Assembly (NCBI GenBank): GCA_016302315.1
Contig: JAEDNW010000033.1
Span: 1-18,607 of the forward strand
Reading direction: 5' to 3'
Origin: UBA1724 sp016302315
GTDB lineage: Bacteria; Verrucomicrobiota; Lentisphaeria; Oligosphaerales; Oligosphaeraceae
Length of the DNA: 18,607 nt
The notes under the pieces were generated by a model. That model saw only the letters and a program-made list of their open reading frames with translations, had not been told where the DNA came from and ran no database searches. Made by a program: the position numbers and the translations under genes. This document shows positions 1 through 7,167 of the stretch, piece after piece (the first letter of the stretch is position 1; the number at the start of each line of letters is the position of its first letter).

Positions 1-72
1 CTCCGTCTGAGGCTTCTCCTCCGTCTGAGGCTTCTCCTCCGTCTGAGGCTTCTCCTCCGTCTGAGGCTTCTC
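1..72. repeat. 18-bp tandem repeat, four perfect copies
   Basis: The unit CTCCGTCTGAGGCTTCTC is repeated exactly at 1-18, 19-36, 37-54 and 55-72, and probably continues past the left edge. The unit is in frame and encodes EKPQTE on the minus strand. The identity at DNA level, not only protein level, points to recent slippage or recombination, so copy number is likely to vary between strains. Confidence 0.95.
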
Positions 73-129
73 CCCGGGCTGCACTGCGGATTCCTCCGGC
101 ACCACCTTCACATCCTTTTCTTCTTCCAT
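1..129 (-). CDS. Partial acidic repeat protein, N-terminal 43 residues
   Basis: The 5' part of a minus-strand gene that continues beyond the left edge. It opens MEEEKDVKVVPEES and then runs into perfect EKPQTE hexapeptide repeats, encoded by four identical 18-bp units. The ATG at 129-127 follows an AAGGAG-type ribosome binding site about 13 nt upstream, so the start is reasonably supported. The visible part is strongly acidic, low in complexity and probably disordered, with no signal peptide or membrane segment. I do not recognise the protein. Such tails occur on many unrelated proteins, and the folded part, if any, lies outside the window. It is transcribed in the same direction as the S1-domain gene but sits 356 nt beyond it, past several hairpins, so it may have its own transcript. 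Confidence 0.7.
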   Translation of the reverse strand, partial: MEEEKDVKVVPEESAVQPGEKPQTEEKPQTEEKPQTEEKPQTE

Positions 130-485
130 GATGATTACCTATCTCCTTTTCCTTGCATGAAAAACCTGTCCGGGAACCCTTTCCGTCTGACGGGGAACCG
201 CCCTCCCCTTCGGAAAGGCATAATTCCAGCAGAGGGGGGAGGCGGAAAAGCCGTCCCTGCCCCCGATCCCCGATCTTCCGGAACCCCCATACCCTCCCTG
301 GGGAGGCACGGCCAAGGGAAAAACAGAGGAGGGAGTGAGCAAAAACAATGCCACTACCCTCCTGGGGAAAACCCGGGAAATCCCTGGCGCTCACCTGGGA
401 CACCCTGACGCAGTTGCGCCGGAATGTCCGACTTCCTCCCCTTCTGTCCCGTTCTGTGCGAGGGGAGGAAGAGTTGCGCGAGAAG
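130..485. other. Intergenic region with hairpins, no convincing gene
   Basis: No convincing gene lies here. Open frames on both strands are low-complexity and lack homology-like features. Two inverted repeats are visible. CCTTTCCG (178-185) pairs with CGGAAAGG (211-218), which places a stem-loop in the 5' leader of the acidic repeat gene about 50 nt before its start. CCTCC (293-297) pairs with GGAGG (302-306). A third hairpin near 432-471 is listed separately. I see no good -35/-10 pair. Confidence 0.6.
432..471 (-). terminator. Possible terminator hairpin after S1-domain gene
   Basis: CTTCCTCCCC (432-441) is a perfect 10-bp inverted match to GGGGAGGAAG (462-471), with a 20-nt loop. It lies 15 nt past the stop codon of the S1-domain gene, the expected place for a terminator. 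No T-tract follows on the minus strand and the loop is long, so it may be an mRNA-stabilising hairpin instead. The octamer AGTTGCGC flanks it at 412-419 and 472-479. Confidence 0.35.
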
Positions 486-1979
486 CTAGAGCTTCAGACC
501 GCTGAAGAGGTCGCCCAGGGAGCCGAAGTTGGCATTTCCGGCATCCCGGACTTCCAGGCGTCCGGTGGATTCCTGTTCCTGGGCGGCTTTGGCGGGGGTG
601 GTGAGGGAGATGCGGTCTCCCTGGATTTCCTTCACCAGCACCTGGATTTTGCTGTGAAGGGGATGCTGGCGGAACATGACCCGTTCCTTCATGGTGTTTT
701 CGCCGCCCGCAAGTTCAATCTGGCTGATATGCAGAAGCCCGGTCTGGCCGTTGGGCAGGCGGACGAAGAGGCCGTAGGGGGCCTGTTTCTCCACTTCGCC
801 CTCCAGGACCTCCCCCACGGCGGCCACCTTCGCCGCCTCCAGGGCCTCGGACGGGGAAAGCTCCGCCGCCTTCTCGCCCTTGCTGCGGGGTTCGCCTACG
901 CACAGGGAGACCCGGTGTCCCTCCTCCTGGATATCCAGGATGGTCACCTCCACCTCCTGCCCTTCCTGGAGCACTTCGGAGGGATGGTTCACCCGATGAT
1001 CCGCCCCCAGCTGGGAGATGTGGGCCAGGCCATCCACGCCGGGAGCCAGCCGGATAAAGGCGCCGAAGGCCGCCAGACGGGCCACGGTCCCCTTGTGCCG
1101 ACTCCCCACGGCGAAGGCGGGATTCTGGAGGAACTGCTCCCAGGGGGTGGCTCCCGACGCCTGCTTCAGGGAGAGAGAGATGCGGGGTTTCCGGCCGCCC
1201 TCTCCGGGCTCGTAGCCGATCACCTTCACCGTCACCTTGTCCCCCACCTTCACCACATCCTCCGGGCGGGCGCCCCGGTCCCAGGAGAGTTCCCGTCCGG
1301 GCACCAGGCCATCCACGCCGCCCAGATCCACAAAGGCCCCGTAGGGCTGGAGGGAAGCCACCGTGCCCGTAAGCACCACGCCCTCCTGGAGATTGGCCAG
1401 GACACGCTGGCGGGCCTCCTCCTCCTGTTCCTCCAGCACGGCACGGCGGGAGACCACCAGGCGGTAGCCGTCCTCCGCATATTCCGTCACCCGGAAGGAG
1501 TACGTCTGGCCCACATATTCCTCGGGTTCCCGGCGGACGCCCCGAGCATCCATCTGGCTGGCGGGGCAGAAGGCCTCGCTCTTGCCCAGCTGCACCGTGA
1601 AGCCCACCAGGCTCTCCTCCTTGCGGCGGGCCGCCAGCACCTTGCCCTCAATGGGGATCTTGCTCTGGAAGGCCTCGGTCACCGCCTGGTCCACCTCGTG
1701 GATGGCGCGGCCACCCAGCTGACGGCGCAGCTGAATGCCGTCGGCATTGCTGCCCGCCACATAGGCGTCCACCATGTCCCCCTCCTTGATGGTCAGTTCG
1801 CCCTGCTCATTCAGGAAGTCCTTCCGGTCCAGCACCCCGTCCTGCCGTCCATTCAGATCCACAAAGACGCTGTTTTTGTCAATGCCGATGACCCGTCCGG
1901 AGACCTTGTCTCCTTTCTTGATGGACATGTTGACCTGGGTTTTCTCAAAGAGGGCGGCGAAATCGAGTTCTTCAGACAT
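486..1979 (-). CDS. Five-domain S1 RNA-binding protein (ribosomal S1-like)
   Basis: A 497-residue RNA-binding protein of the S1/OB-fold family. Five S1-like repeats can be read at about residues 22-86, 108-178, 198-272, 291-362 and 390-461. Repeats 3-5 are closest to the classic pattern (for example GTVASLQPYGAFVDLGG, then VDGLVP). Repeat 4 carries GLAHISQL and repeat 5 GLLHISQI. The second repeat is divergent. The C-terminus ends FGSLGDLFSGLKL, a short conserved-looking tail. The likely role is mRNA binding during translation initiation, or a general S1-like chaperone role. Whether this is the genome's only RpsA cannot be told here; canonical RpsA usually has four to six repeats. It starts 53 nt after the manA stop in a same-strand cluster. 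The ATG at 1979 has no purine-rich Shine-Dalgarno; its leader is almost all C and T. Confidence 0.9.
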   Translation of the reverse strand: MSEELDFAALFEKTQVNMSIKKGDKVSGRVIGIDKNSVFVDLNGRQDGVLDRKDFLNEQGELTIKEGDMVDAYVAGSNADGIQLRRQLGGRAIHEVDQAVTEAFQSKIPIEGKVLAARRKEESLVGFTVQLGKSEAFCPASQMDARGVRREPEEYVGQTYSFRVTEYAEDGYRLVVSRRAVLEEQEEEARQRVLANLQEGVVLTGTVASLQPYGAFVDLGGVDGLVPGRELSWDRGARPEDVVKVGDKVTVKVIGYEPGEGGRKPRISLSLKQASGATPWEQFLQNPAFAVGSRHKGTVARLAAFGAFIRLAPGVDGLAHISQLGADHRVNHPSEVLQEGQEVEVTILDIQEEGHRVSLCVGEPRSKGEKAAELSPSEALEAAKVAAVGEVLEGEVEKQAPYGLFVRLPNGQTGLLHISQIELAGGENTMKERVMFRQHPLHSKIQVLVKEIQGDRISLTTPAKAAQEQESTGRLEVRDAGNANFGSLGDLFSGLKL

Positions 1980-2033
1980 GGTGGTATTCGGGGGAGCGGG
2001 GACGATGAGGGAGAAAGGGGGGATGGGGAGAGA

Positions 2034-3233
2034 TTAGAAAGCGCTTTGGGCCCAGACCAGGAGGGTTCCGGGGGCGGCGGGAAGGATTTCGCCGTTCTGG
2101 AGATCCGCGGGGCGCACCCAGGCGGTGCCGGCGGGGGCGGAGAGGCTCCGTCCCTGGGCGTCCTTCAGGATGGCCTCCCCCCGGACCACCAGGAAGATTC
2201 CCAGGGCCTCCGGATGGCTTTCCAGCTGGCAGGGGGCATCCTCGTAGAAGAAGAGGCGGAACTTTGGGGTGGGGGCCAGGTATTCCCGGATGCGGCCATC
2301 CTGGACGGCGCTTTCCCGGGGAGTGACCATCCGGTAGCCGGTGGCATCGAAATCCACGGTCTGGAGCAAGGTAGGCACATCCACGGCCTTGGGGGTCAGC
2401 CCGGCGCGGATCACGTTGTCGGAGTTGGTCATGCACTCGATGCCGGCGCCCCGCTGGTAGGCGTGGGGGGAGTTGGGGGCCAGGAAGAGGGCCTGCCCCG
2501 GCGCCAGATCCACCTGGTTCAGCAGATAGGCGAAGAGGGTTCCCCGGTCACCGGGATATTCCCGGGAGAGGGAGAGGAAGAGGCGGTCGGCGGAGGAGAG
2601 GTCTTCCTCCGGGCGTTCCTGGAGTTCCTGGAGGGCCTGGGTCAGCATGGCCGCCAGGGGCACCACATTGAGGGAGAAGAGGCACTCCACCAGGCGGCGC
2701 AGGGTGGGTTCCCCGTATTTCCACAGCGCCATCCAGGGCTGGAAGGCGGAGACCTTCTCCAGATCCTCCCGGATATCCAGGAGTCCCCGGAATCCCGCCA
2801 GGGCCTGGAAGGGCTCCAGGGCGATCATAATCTCCGTCTTGTCATGGGCATCGGGATACAGATCCGGACGGGCGGCATGCAGCCGCACCGCAGACTGGGC
2901 GTCAGGATGGCTCTGGATGGAGAGAGGGGCGCTGCAGGTCAGCACCTTCAGCAGGAAAGGAAGTTCCTCCGAGACGGCGGCGCTGCGCTCTCCCAGCCAC
3001 GCCCGGGGGGCCTGGGCAATGGCCTGGTTCAGCGGCAGGGATCCCTCCGGGGTCTCCAGGATTCCCGGCAGGGTGGGATGGGCGCCCAGCCACAGCTCCG
3101 CCCAGGGGTCCTCCCCGGGATCCTGCTTCAGCAGAGAGGCAATGAAAGGGGTTTTGCCCTGGGAGGCGCACTCCCCCCAGGCATAGTGGCGCACCCCGCC
3201 GGTCAAAGGATAGAAGGTCTTCGTATTCAGCAT
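2034..3233 (-). CDS. manA: Mannose-6-phosphate isomerase, class I
   Basis: A 399-residue class I (cupin, zinc) phosphomannose isomerase that interconverts mannose 6-phosphate and fructose 6-phosphate in the cytosol. It begins MLNTKTFYPLTGGVRHYAWG, the normal N-terminus of the family. The frame stays open further upstream, but that extension overlaps the sigma gene and does not resemble the family, so the ATG at 3233 is preferred. The expected metal ligands are present: Gln107 and His109 in SIQSHPD, Glu134 in DKTEIMIAL and His257 in APNSPHAY. The signature CMTNSDNVIRAGLTPK (residues 267-282) follows, with the usual Arg276. Its start is 19 nt after the sigma-factor stop, with no clear Shine-Dalgarno, which suggests translational coupling. 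It links sugar metabolism to the cluster. Confidence 0.95.
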   Translation of the reverse strand: MLNTKTFYPLTGGVRHYAWGECASQGKTPFIASLLKQDPGEDPWAELWLGAHPTLPGILETPEGSLPLNQAIAQAPRAWLGERSAAVSEELPFLLKVLTCSAPLSIQSHPDAQSAVRLHAARPDLYPDAHDKTEIMIALEPFQALAGFRGLLDIREDLEKVSAFQPWMALWKYGEPTLRRLVECLFSLNVVPLAAMLTQALQELQERPEEDLSSADRLFLSLSREYPGDRGTLFAYLLNQVDLAPGQALFLAPNSPHAYQRGAGIECMTNSDNVIRAGLTPKAVDVPTLLQTVDFDATGYRMVTPRESAVQDGRIREYLAPTPKFRLFFYEDAPCQLESHPEALGIFLVVRGEAILKDAQGRSLSAPAGTAWVRPADLQNGEILPAAPGTLLVWAQSAF

Positions 3234-3252
3234 AATAGAGACATTCCGCAAG

Positions 3253-3846
3253 TCAGGATTCCGCACTCCATTTCTGGCGCAGGAGTTTGCAGGCGTGATG
3301 GACTCTCCAGAGGGCCGTCCCCAGCGGGATCCCCTCCTTCTGGGCAATCTCCTGGAAGGAGAGTCCCCGTTCGAAGCGTCCCTCCAGCACCCGCTGGAGT
3401 TCCTGGGGAAGCTGTGCCCGGAGGCTGCGGATGCGTTCCGCATCATTGGAGCGCATCAAGGCCGCCAGGGGATCGGGTTCGTGGCCCGGGGGAGCATAGG
3501 GGGACATCTCCAGGTCGCCCCCGCCGCCGGAGGCGATTTCATGGCGTCCTCTCCGGGCACGGTCCAGGGCGAGATTCCGGGTGACCCGGAGAAGCCAGGG
3601 GCGCAGGGAGCCGCCGGCCAGTTCCCGGGGAGGGGACTCCAGGAGCTTCAGGAAGACTTCCTGGGCCACGTCCTGGGCCAGATCCCGGGAGGGCAGATAG
3701 GCGCACCCCTTTTCCACCAGTCGGGGCTGATAGCGTTCAAAGAGGAGCTGCGCCGCCTGGGGATCTCCCGCCAGAACCCCCTGAAGCAGCGCTTCATCGG
3801 AGGGGGCCGGGGCGGGATCTTTGAATTGGGAGTCGGGGCTCTGCAA
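3253..3846 (-). CDS. ECF-type sigma-70 family factor
   Basis: A 197-residue sigma factor with only regions 2 and 4, as in ECF sigmas. Region 2 spans about residues 33-100 (DLAQDVAQEVFLKLLE, then LRPWLLRVTRNLALDRARR, the -10 recognition and core-binding part). Region 4 spans about 138-192 (LPQELQRVLEGRFERGLSFQEIAQKEGIPLGT.LWRVHHA), a helix-turn-helix for the -35 element. The two are joined by a Gly- and Pro-rich linker. No in-frame ATG exists between the upstream stop and region 2, so the start is probably the TTG at 3846, 4 nt after the ilvE stop. This implies translational coupling. No anti-sigma gene is next to it. Instead it sits between ilvE and manA, which is unusual for an ECF sigma. 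Its target promoters are unknown. Confidence 0.88.
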   Translation of the reverse strand: MQSPDSQFKDPAPAPSDEALLQGVLAGDPQAAQLLFERYQPRLVEKGCAYLPSRDLAQDVAQEVFLKLLESPPRELAGGSLRPWLLRVTRNLALDRARRGRHEIASGGGGDLEMSPYAPPGHEPDPLAALMRSNDAERIRSLRAQLPQELQRVLEGRFERGLSFQEIAQKEGIPLGTALWRVHHACKLLRQKWSAES

Positions 3847-3850
3847 AGGG

Positions 3851-4873
3851 CTAGTCCAGGACCTTCAGCCAGCCGTGGGTATCCGGGGCCTTTCCCCACT
3901 GGATGGCCGTGTAGGCGTCGTAGAGTTTCTGGCAGACGGGCCCGCAGCCCTCTCCGGAGCCGATGGTGAACTTCTCCCCGGTGCTCAGGCGCACGATCTC
4001 CTTCACGGGCGTGATGACCACGGCGGTGCCGCAGGCGGCCACCTCGGCAAAGGTACCGATCTCCTTCTCGAAGTCGATGGGGCGCACCTCCACGGGGATG
4101 CCCAGATCCTTGGCCACCTGCTGCAGCCCGTTGTTGGTGATGCTGGGCAGCACGGAGTGGGAGGAGGGAGTCACATACTTGCCGTCATGGGTGATGCCGA
4201 TGAAGTTGGAGGAGCCGAATTCCTCGATGTACTTGTGCTCGGCGGCATCCAGATAGAGATCCACGGCAAAGCCGTTTTCCCTGGCCATCTCGTGGGAGAG
4301 GAGGCTGGCGGCATAGTTGCCGGCCATCTTCACATTGCCCGTGCCCCGGGGAGCCGCCCGGTCGTACTCATCCACGATGCAGGCGCGGACGGCCTGGAGC
4401 CCGCCCTTGTAGTAGGCCCCCACGGGCACCACCAGCACAATGAAGGTGTATTCGCTGGCCGGAGCCACCCCGATCTGGGGGCCGGAGCCAAAGAGCAGGG
4501 GGCGGATATACAGGGTGGCTCCCGTGCCGTAGGGGGGAATCCACTCCGCATTGGCCCGCACCACACGCTCCACCGCCTGGCAGAACAACTCCTCCGGCAC
4601 CGGAGCCATGCAGCAACGGCGGGCGGACTGCATCAGACGACGGGCATTCATCTCCATCCGGAACACCCGGATCTTCCCGTCCTCGCCCCGATAGGCCTTC
4701 AGACCCTCGAAGGCAGCCTGGCCGTAGTGCAGACACTCCGCCGCAATAGACAGGGTGACAAAGGGCTTCTCCTTCAACTCGCCTTCGTCCCATTTCCCAT
4801 CCTTCCAGTGGTATTCCACGTGGCAGGCCGTGGGACGATAGGAAAATGTCAGATTCGACCAATCAAGTTCCAT
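3851..4873 (-). CDS. ilvE: Branched-chain amino acid aminotransferase
   Basis: A 340-residue fold-type IV PLP aminotransferase of the BCAT2-like (long) subgroup. It catalyses the last step of leucine, isoleucine and valine synthesis and the first step of their breakdown, with 2-oxoglutarate/glutamate as partner. Family landmarks include HYGQAAFEGLKAYR (49-62), FRMEMNARRL (71-80), YIRPLLFGSG (122-131), the PLP lysine Lys182 in GTGNVKMAGNYAAS, and YIEEFGSSN (215-223). Length is normal for this subgroup and no key residue is missing. The ATG at 4873 has a good AAGGAG ribosome binding site with 9-nt spacing. It is the first gene of the left minus-strand cluster. A TATAGT box (4946-4941) lies about 68 nt upstream and could be its -10, but I see no matching -35. 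Confidence 0.96.
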   Translation of the reverse strand: MELDWSNLTFSYRPTACHVEYHWKDGKWDEGELKEKPFVTLSIAAECLHYGQAAFEGLKAYRGEDGKIRVFRMEMNARRLMQSARRCCMAPVPEELFCQAVERVVRANAEWIPPYGTGATLYIRPLLFGSGPQIGVAPASEYTFIVLVVPVGAYYKGGLQAVRACIVDEYDRAAPRGTGNVKMAGNYAASLLSHEMARENGFAVDLYLDAAEHKYIEEFGSSNFIGITHDGKYVTPSSHSVLPSITNNGLQQVAKDLGIPVEVRPIDFEKEIGTFAEVAACGTAVVITPVKEIVRLSTGEKFTIGSGEGCGPVCQKLYDAYTAIQWGKAPDTHGWLKVLD

Positions 4874-5180
4874 AAATCAGCACTCCTTGCGCGTATTGCC
4901 ATTGACACCGCCTTCCGGCACTTCCGGCGGCAAACCCCATACTATAGCCTAGTTCCGCCAGGCCAGAAGAGGCCAGCCACCCAGGGAAAATCCCCCCTCC
5001 CCTTTCTCCCTAAAAAAGCAAAACCCGGCACCCCTCCCCCGAACCCTCCGAACCCCTGTATATTGCCTCTGTTTCCCTTTCCGGCCCAGGCGAATCCCCC
5101 ACGGTCCCCGCCCTCCGCCGCCCCGGAAATCCCTCCCTTTTTTCCTTCCTCAATCCCATCCCCAAGAACCCCCTATTCCC
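4874..5180. promoter_or_regulatory. Divergent intergenic region between ilvE and floA
   Basis: This 307-nt region must hold the promoters of both divergent units. On the minus strand it carries the AAGGAG site of ilvE and a TATAGT box at 4941-4946 without a convincing -35. On the plus strand TTGACA occurs at 4902-4907, but no -10 lies 16-18 nt after it. A TATATT box at 5059-5064 could be a floA -10, again with no -35. CCGCC and GGCGG form an inverted pair around two TTCCGGC copies at 4908-4930. From about 4980 to 5180 the plus strand is strongly pyrimidine-rich and has no Shine-Dalgarno before floA. Confidence 0.45.
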
Positions 5181-6200
5181 ATGTCCATCTTCTTTGGCAT
5201 TCTGACGGTCATTGTCGTCTTTCTGCTGTTTGTCGCCTTCTGTGTGATCTGCAGCTACTTCAGCACCTGGCTGCAGGCCCAGGCCTCCGGCGCCCACATC
5301 TCCTTCTGGCGCCTCCTGGTGATGAGCCTCCGCCACGTGCCCTCAGCCCTCATCGTCCGCTGCTACATCCAGCTCCGGAAGGCCGGCATCACCACCATCT
5401 CCACCGATGACCTGGAAAGCCACTACATGGCCCACGGCAATGTGGAACGGGTGGTCAACGCCATGGTGGCCGCCGACAAGGCCGCCATCAATCTCACCTT
5501 CCGCCAGGCCGCCGCCATCGACCTGGCGGGACGGGATGTGCTGGAGGCCGTGAAGACCAGCGTGAATCCCCGGGTCATCGACTGCCCCAAGCGGGGCGCA
5601 GACCGGGATACCCTGGACGCCGTGGCCAAGGACGGCATCCAGGTGAAGGTCCGGGCCCGGGTGACTGTCCGCACCAATCTGGAACGCCTGGTGGGCGGCG
5701 CCACCGAGGATACCATCGTGGCCCGGGTGGGCGAGGGAATCGTCACCACCATCGGCTCCAGCGCCTCCTACAACGCAGTCCTGGAAAATCCCGACAACAT
5801 CTCCCAGCGTCTGCTGGAGAAGGGACTGGATTCCGGCACTGCCTTCGAGATTCTCTCCATTGACATTGCGGATGTGGATGTGGGGGACAACATCGGCGCC
5901 CGGCTCCAGGCGGACCAGGCGGAGGCGGATCGCCGGGTGGCCCAGGCCACGGCGGAAGTGCGCCGTGCGGCGGCTGTGGCCTACGAGCAGGAAATGAAGG
6001 CGAAGGTCCAGGAGATGCAGGCCAAGGTCCAGGAGATGCAGGCCCAGGTGGTGGCGGCCCAGGCGGAGATTCCCCTGGCCATGGCCGCCGCCCTGAAGAG
6101 CGGAAATCTGGGCGTCATGGACTACTACCGTCTGGAGAACCTGCGCTCCGACACGGACATGCGCCGCACCATCGCCGGTGAGGAACCCCAGCAGATCTAA
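5181..6200 (+). CDS. floA: Flotillin-like protein FloA
   Basis: A 339-residue membrane scaffold of the FloA/UPF0365 family, which organises functional membrane microdomains and membrane fluidity. It has an N-terminal hydrophobic segment (about 4-26), a second hydrophobic stretch (about 41-60), an SPFH/PHB-like domain (about 75-240; AGITTISTDDLESHY, then NLTFRQAAAIDLAGRDVLEAV) and a C-terminal Ala/Glu/Gln-rich coiled coil (about 243-300). The conserved tail AAALKSGNLGVMDYY follows. The length is slightly above the usual 330 or so, partly from an extra heptad created by a perfect 21-bp duplication. The ATG at 5181 matches the family start but lacks a Shine-Dalgarno; the leader is C/T-rich. In many bacteria floA follows an nfeD-type gene, but here a divergent ilvE is upstream and a different membrane protein follows 18 nt downstream. 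Confidence 0.95.
   Translation: MSIFFGILTVIVVFLLFVAFCVICSYFSTWLQAQASGAHISFWRLLVMSLRHVPSALIVRCYIQLRKAGITTISTDDLESHYMAHGNVERVVNAMVAADKAAINLTFRQAAAIDLAGRDVLEAVKTSVNPRVIDCPKRGADRDTLDAVAKDGIQVKVRARVTVRTNLERLVGGATEDTIVARVGEGIVTTIGSSASYNAVLENPDNISQRLLEKGLDSGTAFEILSIDIADVDVGDNIGARLQADQAEADRRVAQATAEVRRAAAVAYEQEMKAKVQEMQAKVQEMQAQVVAAQAEIPLAMAAALKSGNLGVMDYYRLENLRSDTDMRRTIAGEEPQQI
6003..6044 (+). repeat. 21-bp perfect tandem duplication in floA
   Basis: Positions 6003-6023 and 6024-6044 are identical and start AAGGTCCAGGAGATGCAG. The duplication adds one seven-residue KVQEMQA repeat to the coiled coil, which keeps the heptad register. Confidence 0.95.
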
Positions 6201-6218
6201 CCCCAGGCGGTCGTTCCC

Positions 6219-6908
6219 ATGGCCAAGGTATTCCTCATCCTAGGCATCTACCTGTTTGTCATCATCTGGTCCGCCATCCAGAAGGAGGCCAAGAAGAAGA
6301 CGAAACAGAGGGAGCGCCAGGCCGCCTGGCAAAGCCCCCGGCCATCTCCTGCCCTCCGGCAGCAACAGAGGCAGGAGATGGCCCAGGCATTGTCGGAGAT
6401 CCTGGACGATGCCTCCCCCGAGGAGCTGGAGGAGATGCTGGCCGCGGGAGAGCCCTCCGAGGAGCTGGAGGAGATGCTGGCCGAGCCGGCGGAAGCCCCC
6501 GAGGAGCGGAGGCCCCTTCCTTCGGAGGCCCCCGCCACCCCCCGGTCCCTGGCTCGGGATCCCGTGGGAGAGTCCTATGCGGCGCCCATTCCCCCGCCTC
6601 ACACCTCTCCCCTGGAAGGCAGCAAAACCCCCGCCATGCTCCATGCGGAGGAACATATGGGCACCCCGCTGCAGGCCGGCGAATTCCCCGTCCATCCCTC
6701 GGAGGCCGCCCTCCATGCGGATGCCCATATCGCCACCACCCCCGCCACGCCCACCCCGCATCCCGCTTCACCCCAGCCCCACAGCAAACCGATTCCCCGG
6801 GGCAGTCTGGATGTGCTCCGCACGGCCACCGGAATCCGAAAGGCCGTCCTCTTCAGCGAAATCCTGGGACGCCCCCGCTGCCTCCGCCCTCCCCGCCAGG
6901 AGATTTGA
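6219..6908 (+). CDS. Single-pass membrane protein with Pro-rich region
   Basis: A 229-residue protein that I do not recognise as a named family. It has one N-terminal membrane helix (about 4-20, VFLILGIYLFVIIWSAI), then a basic cluster (QKEAKKKTKQRER) that predicts a cytoplasmic body. Next comes an acidic region with two copies of EELEEMLA, a long Pro/Ala/His-rich low-complexity stretch (about 85-195), and a compact C-terminal motif, RGSLDVLRTATGIRKAVLFSEILGRPRCLRPP. That last motif looks conserved in PVC-group hypothetical proteins, from memory only. It starts 18 nt after floA on the same strand, with no Shine-Dalgarno, so co-expression with floA is likely and a microdomain partner role is possible. 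The architecture (anchor, linker, short peptide motif) suggests a docking or tethering protein. Its stop lies just before structured repeat copy A. Confidence 0.75.
   Translation: MAKVFLILGIYLFVIIWSAIQKEAKKKTKQRERQAAWQSPRPSPALRQQQRQEMAQALSEILDDASPEELEEMLAAGEPSEELEEMLAEPAEAPEERRPLPSEAPATPRSLARDPVGESYAAPIPPPHTSPLEGSKTPAMLHAEEHMGTPLQAGEFPVHPSEAALHADAHIATTPATPTPHPASPQPHSKPIPRGSLDVLRTATGIRKAVLFSEILGRPRCLRPPRQEI
6420..6482 (+). repeat. 24-bp direct repeat encoding EELEEMLA
   Basis: GAGGAGCTGGAGGAGATGCTGG plus CC occurs exactly at 6420-6443 and 6459-6482, separated by 15 nt. It duplicates an acidic helical motif in the floA-adjacent membrane protein. Confidence 0.95.
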
Positions 6909-6913
6909 GAGGC

Positions 6914-7073
6914 CCTGCGGAGCCAGGCGGACACGGAGGGAAAACAGGTCGGGCAGGTCAGGCCCGGCAAGCCGGGCTCACGGAGACCACAGAGCGGGGG
7001 GCAATCCTCATGAACCGCATAGCGGTGGGAGGATCGCTAGACGGGGGTGAAGGGAGGCGACCGGAACCCCCGG
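6914..7073 (+). ncRNA. Structured repeat element, copy A
   Basis: About 160 nt, closely similar to copy B (8765-8937) in the same orientation. Both begin CCTGCGG, then 11-12 variable nt, then CACGGAGGG. Predicted stems are GCCCGG/CCGGGC (6962-6967 with 6972-6977, loop CAAG), ATCCTC/GAGGAT (7004-7009 with 7029-7034) enclosing ACCGC/GCGGT (7014-7018 with 7022-7026), and CGGGGGT/ACCCCCG (7042-7048 with 7066-7072). Long stretches such as 6982-7013 are identical between copies, while the stems differ by paired changes. This supports a structured RNA or a folded DNA mobile element. The strand is chosen arbitrarily. Short peptides such as GDHRAGGNPHEP arise from spurious reading of it. I cannot name the family. 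Confidence 0.6.
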
Positions 7074-7142
7074 AATGAAGGATTATTCCCTAGATTCTCT
7101 GGCGCTCTAGATTTGTAGATCTCCCCTTCGGGGTGTGGTTAT

Positions 7143-7166
7143 ACTCCTAAAAAAAGGGGGAGGAGT
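7143..7166 (-). terminator. Weak terminator candidate after the lipoprotein gene
   Basis: ACTCCT (7143-7148) and AGGAGT (7161-7166) form a 6-bp inverted repeat immediately past the stop of the lipoprotein-protease gene. On the minus strand its loop holds CCCCC followed by seven T. A second small hairpin, CCCC-TTC-GGGG at 7123-7133, lies further downstream. Neither has the classic stem plus trailing U-tract, so the call is tentative. Confidence 0.3.
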
Positions 7167-7167
7167 G

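Noticed and set aside
348..3584. Plus-strand open frame of 1078 codons
   Set aside because: It lies antisense to the S1-domain, manA and sigma genes, which have clear family motifs. The frame stays open because of GC-rich codon bias and its product is low-complexity.
4902..4930. TTGACA as a plus-strand promoter for floA
   Set aside because: The sequence 16-18 nt downstream is CGG-rich with no -10 box, so the hexamer alone is not enough.
6914..7073. Group II intron or CRISPR array explanation for the repeated element
   Set aside because: There is no GUGYG-type 5' end, no domain V hairpin and no reverse transcriptase. There are only two copies with a whole gene between them, so it is not a CRISPR array.
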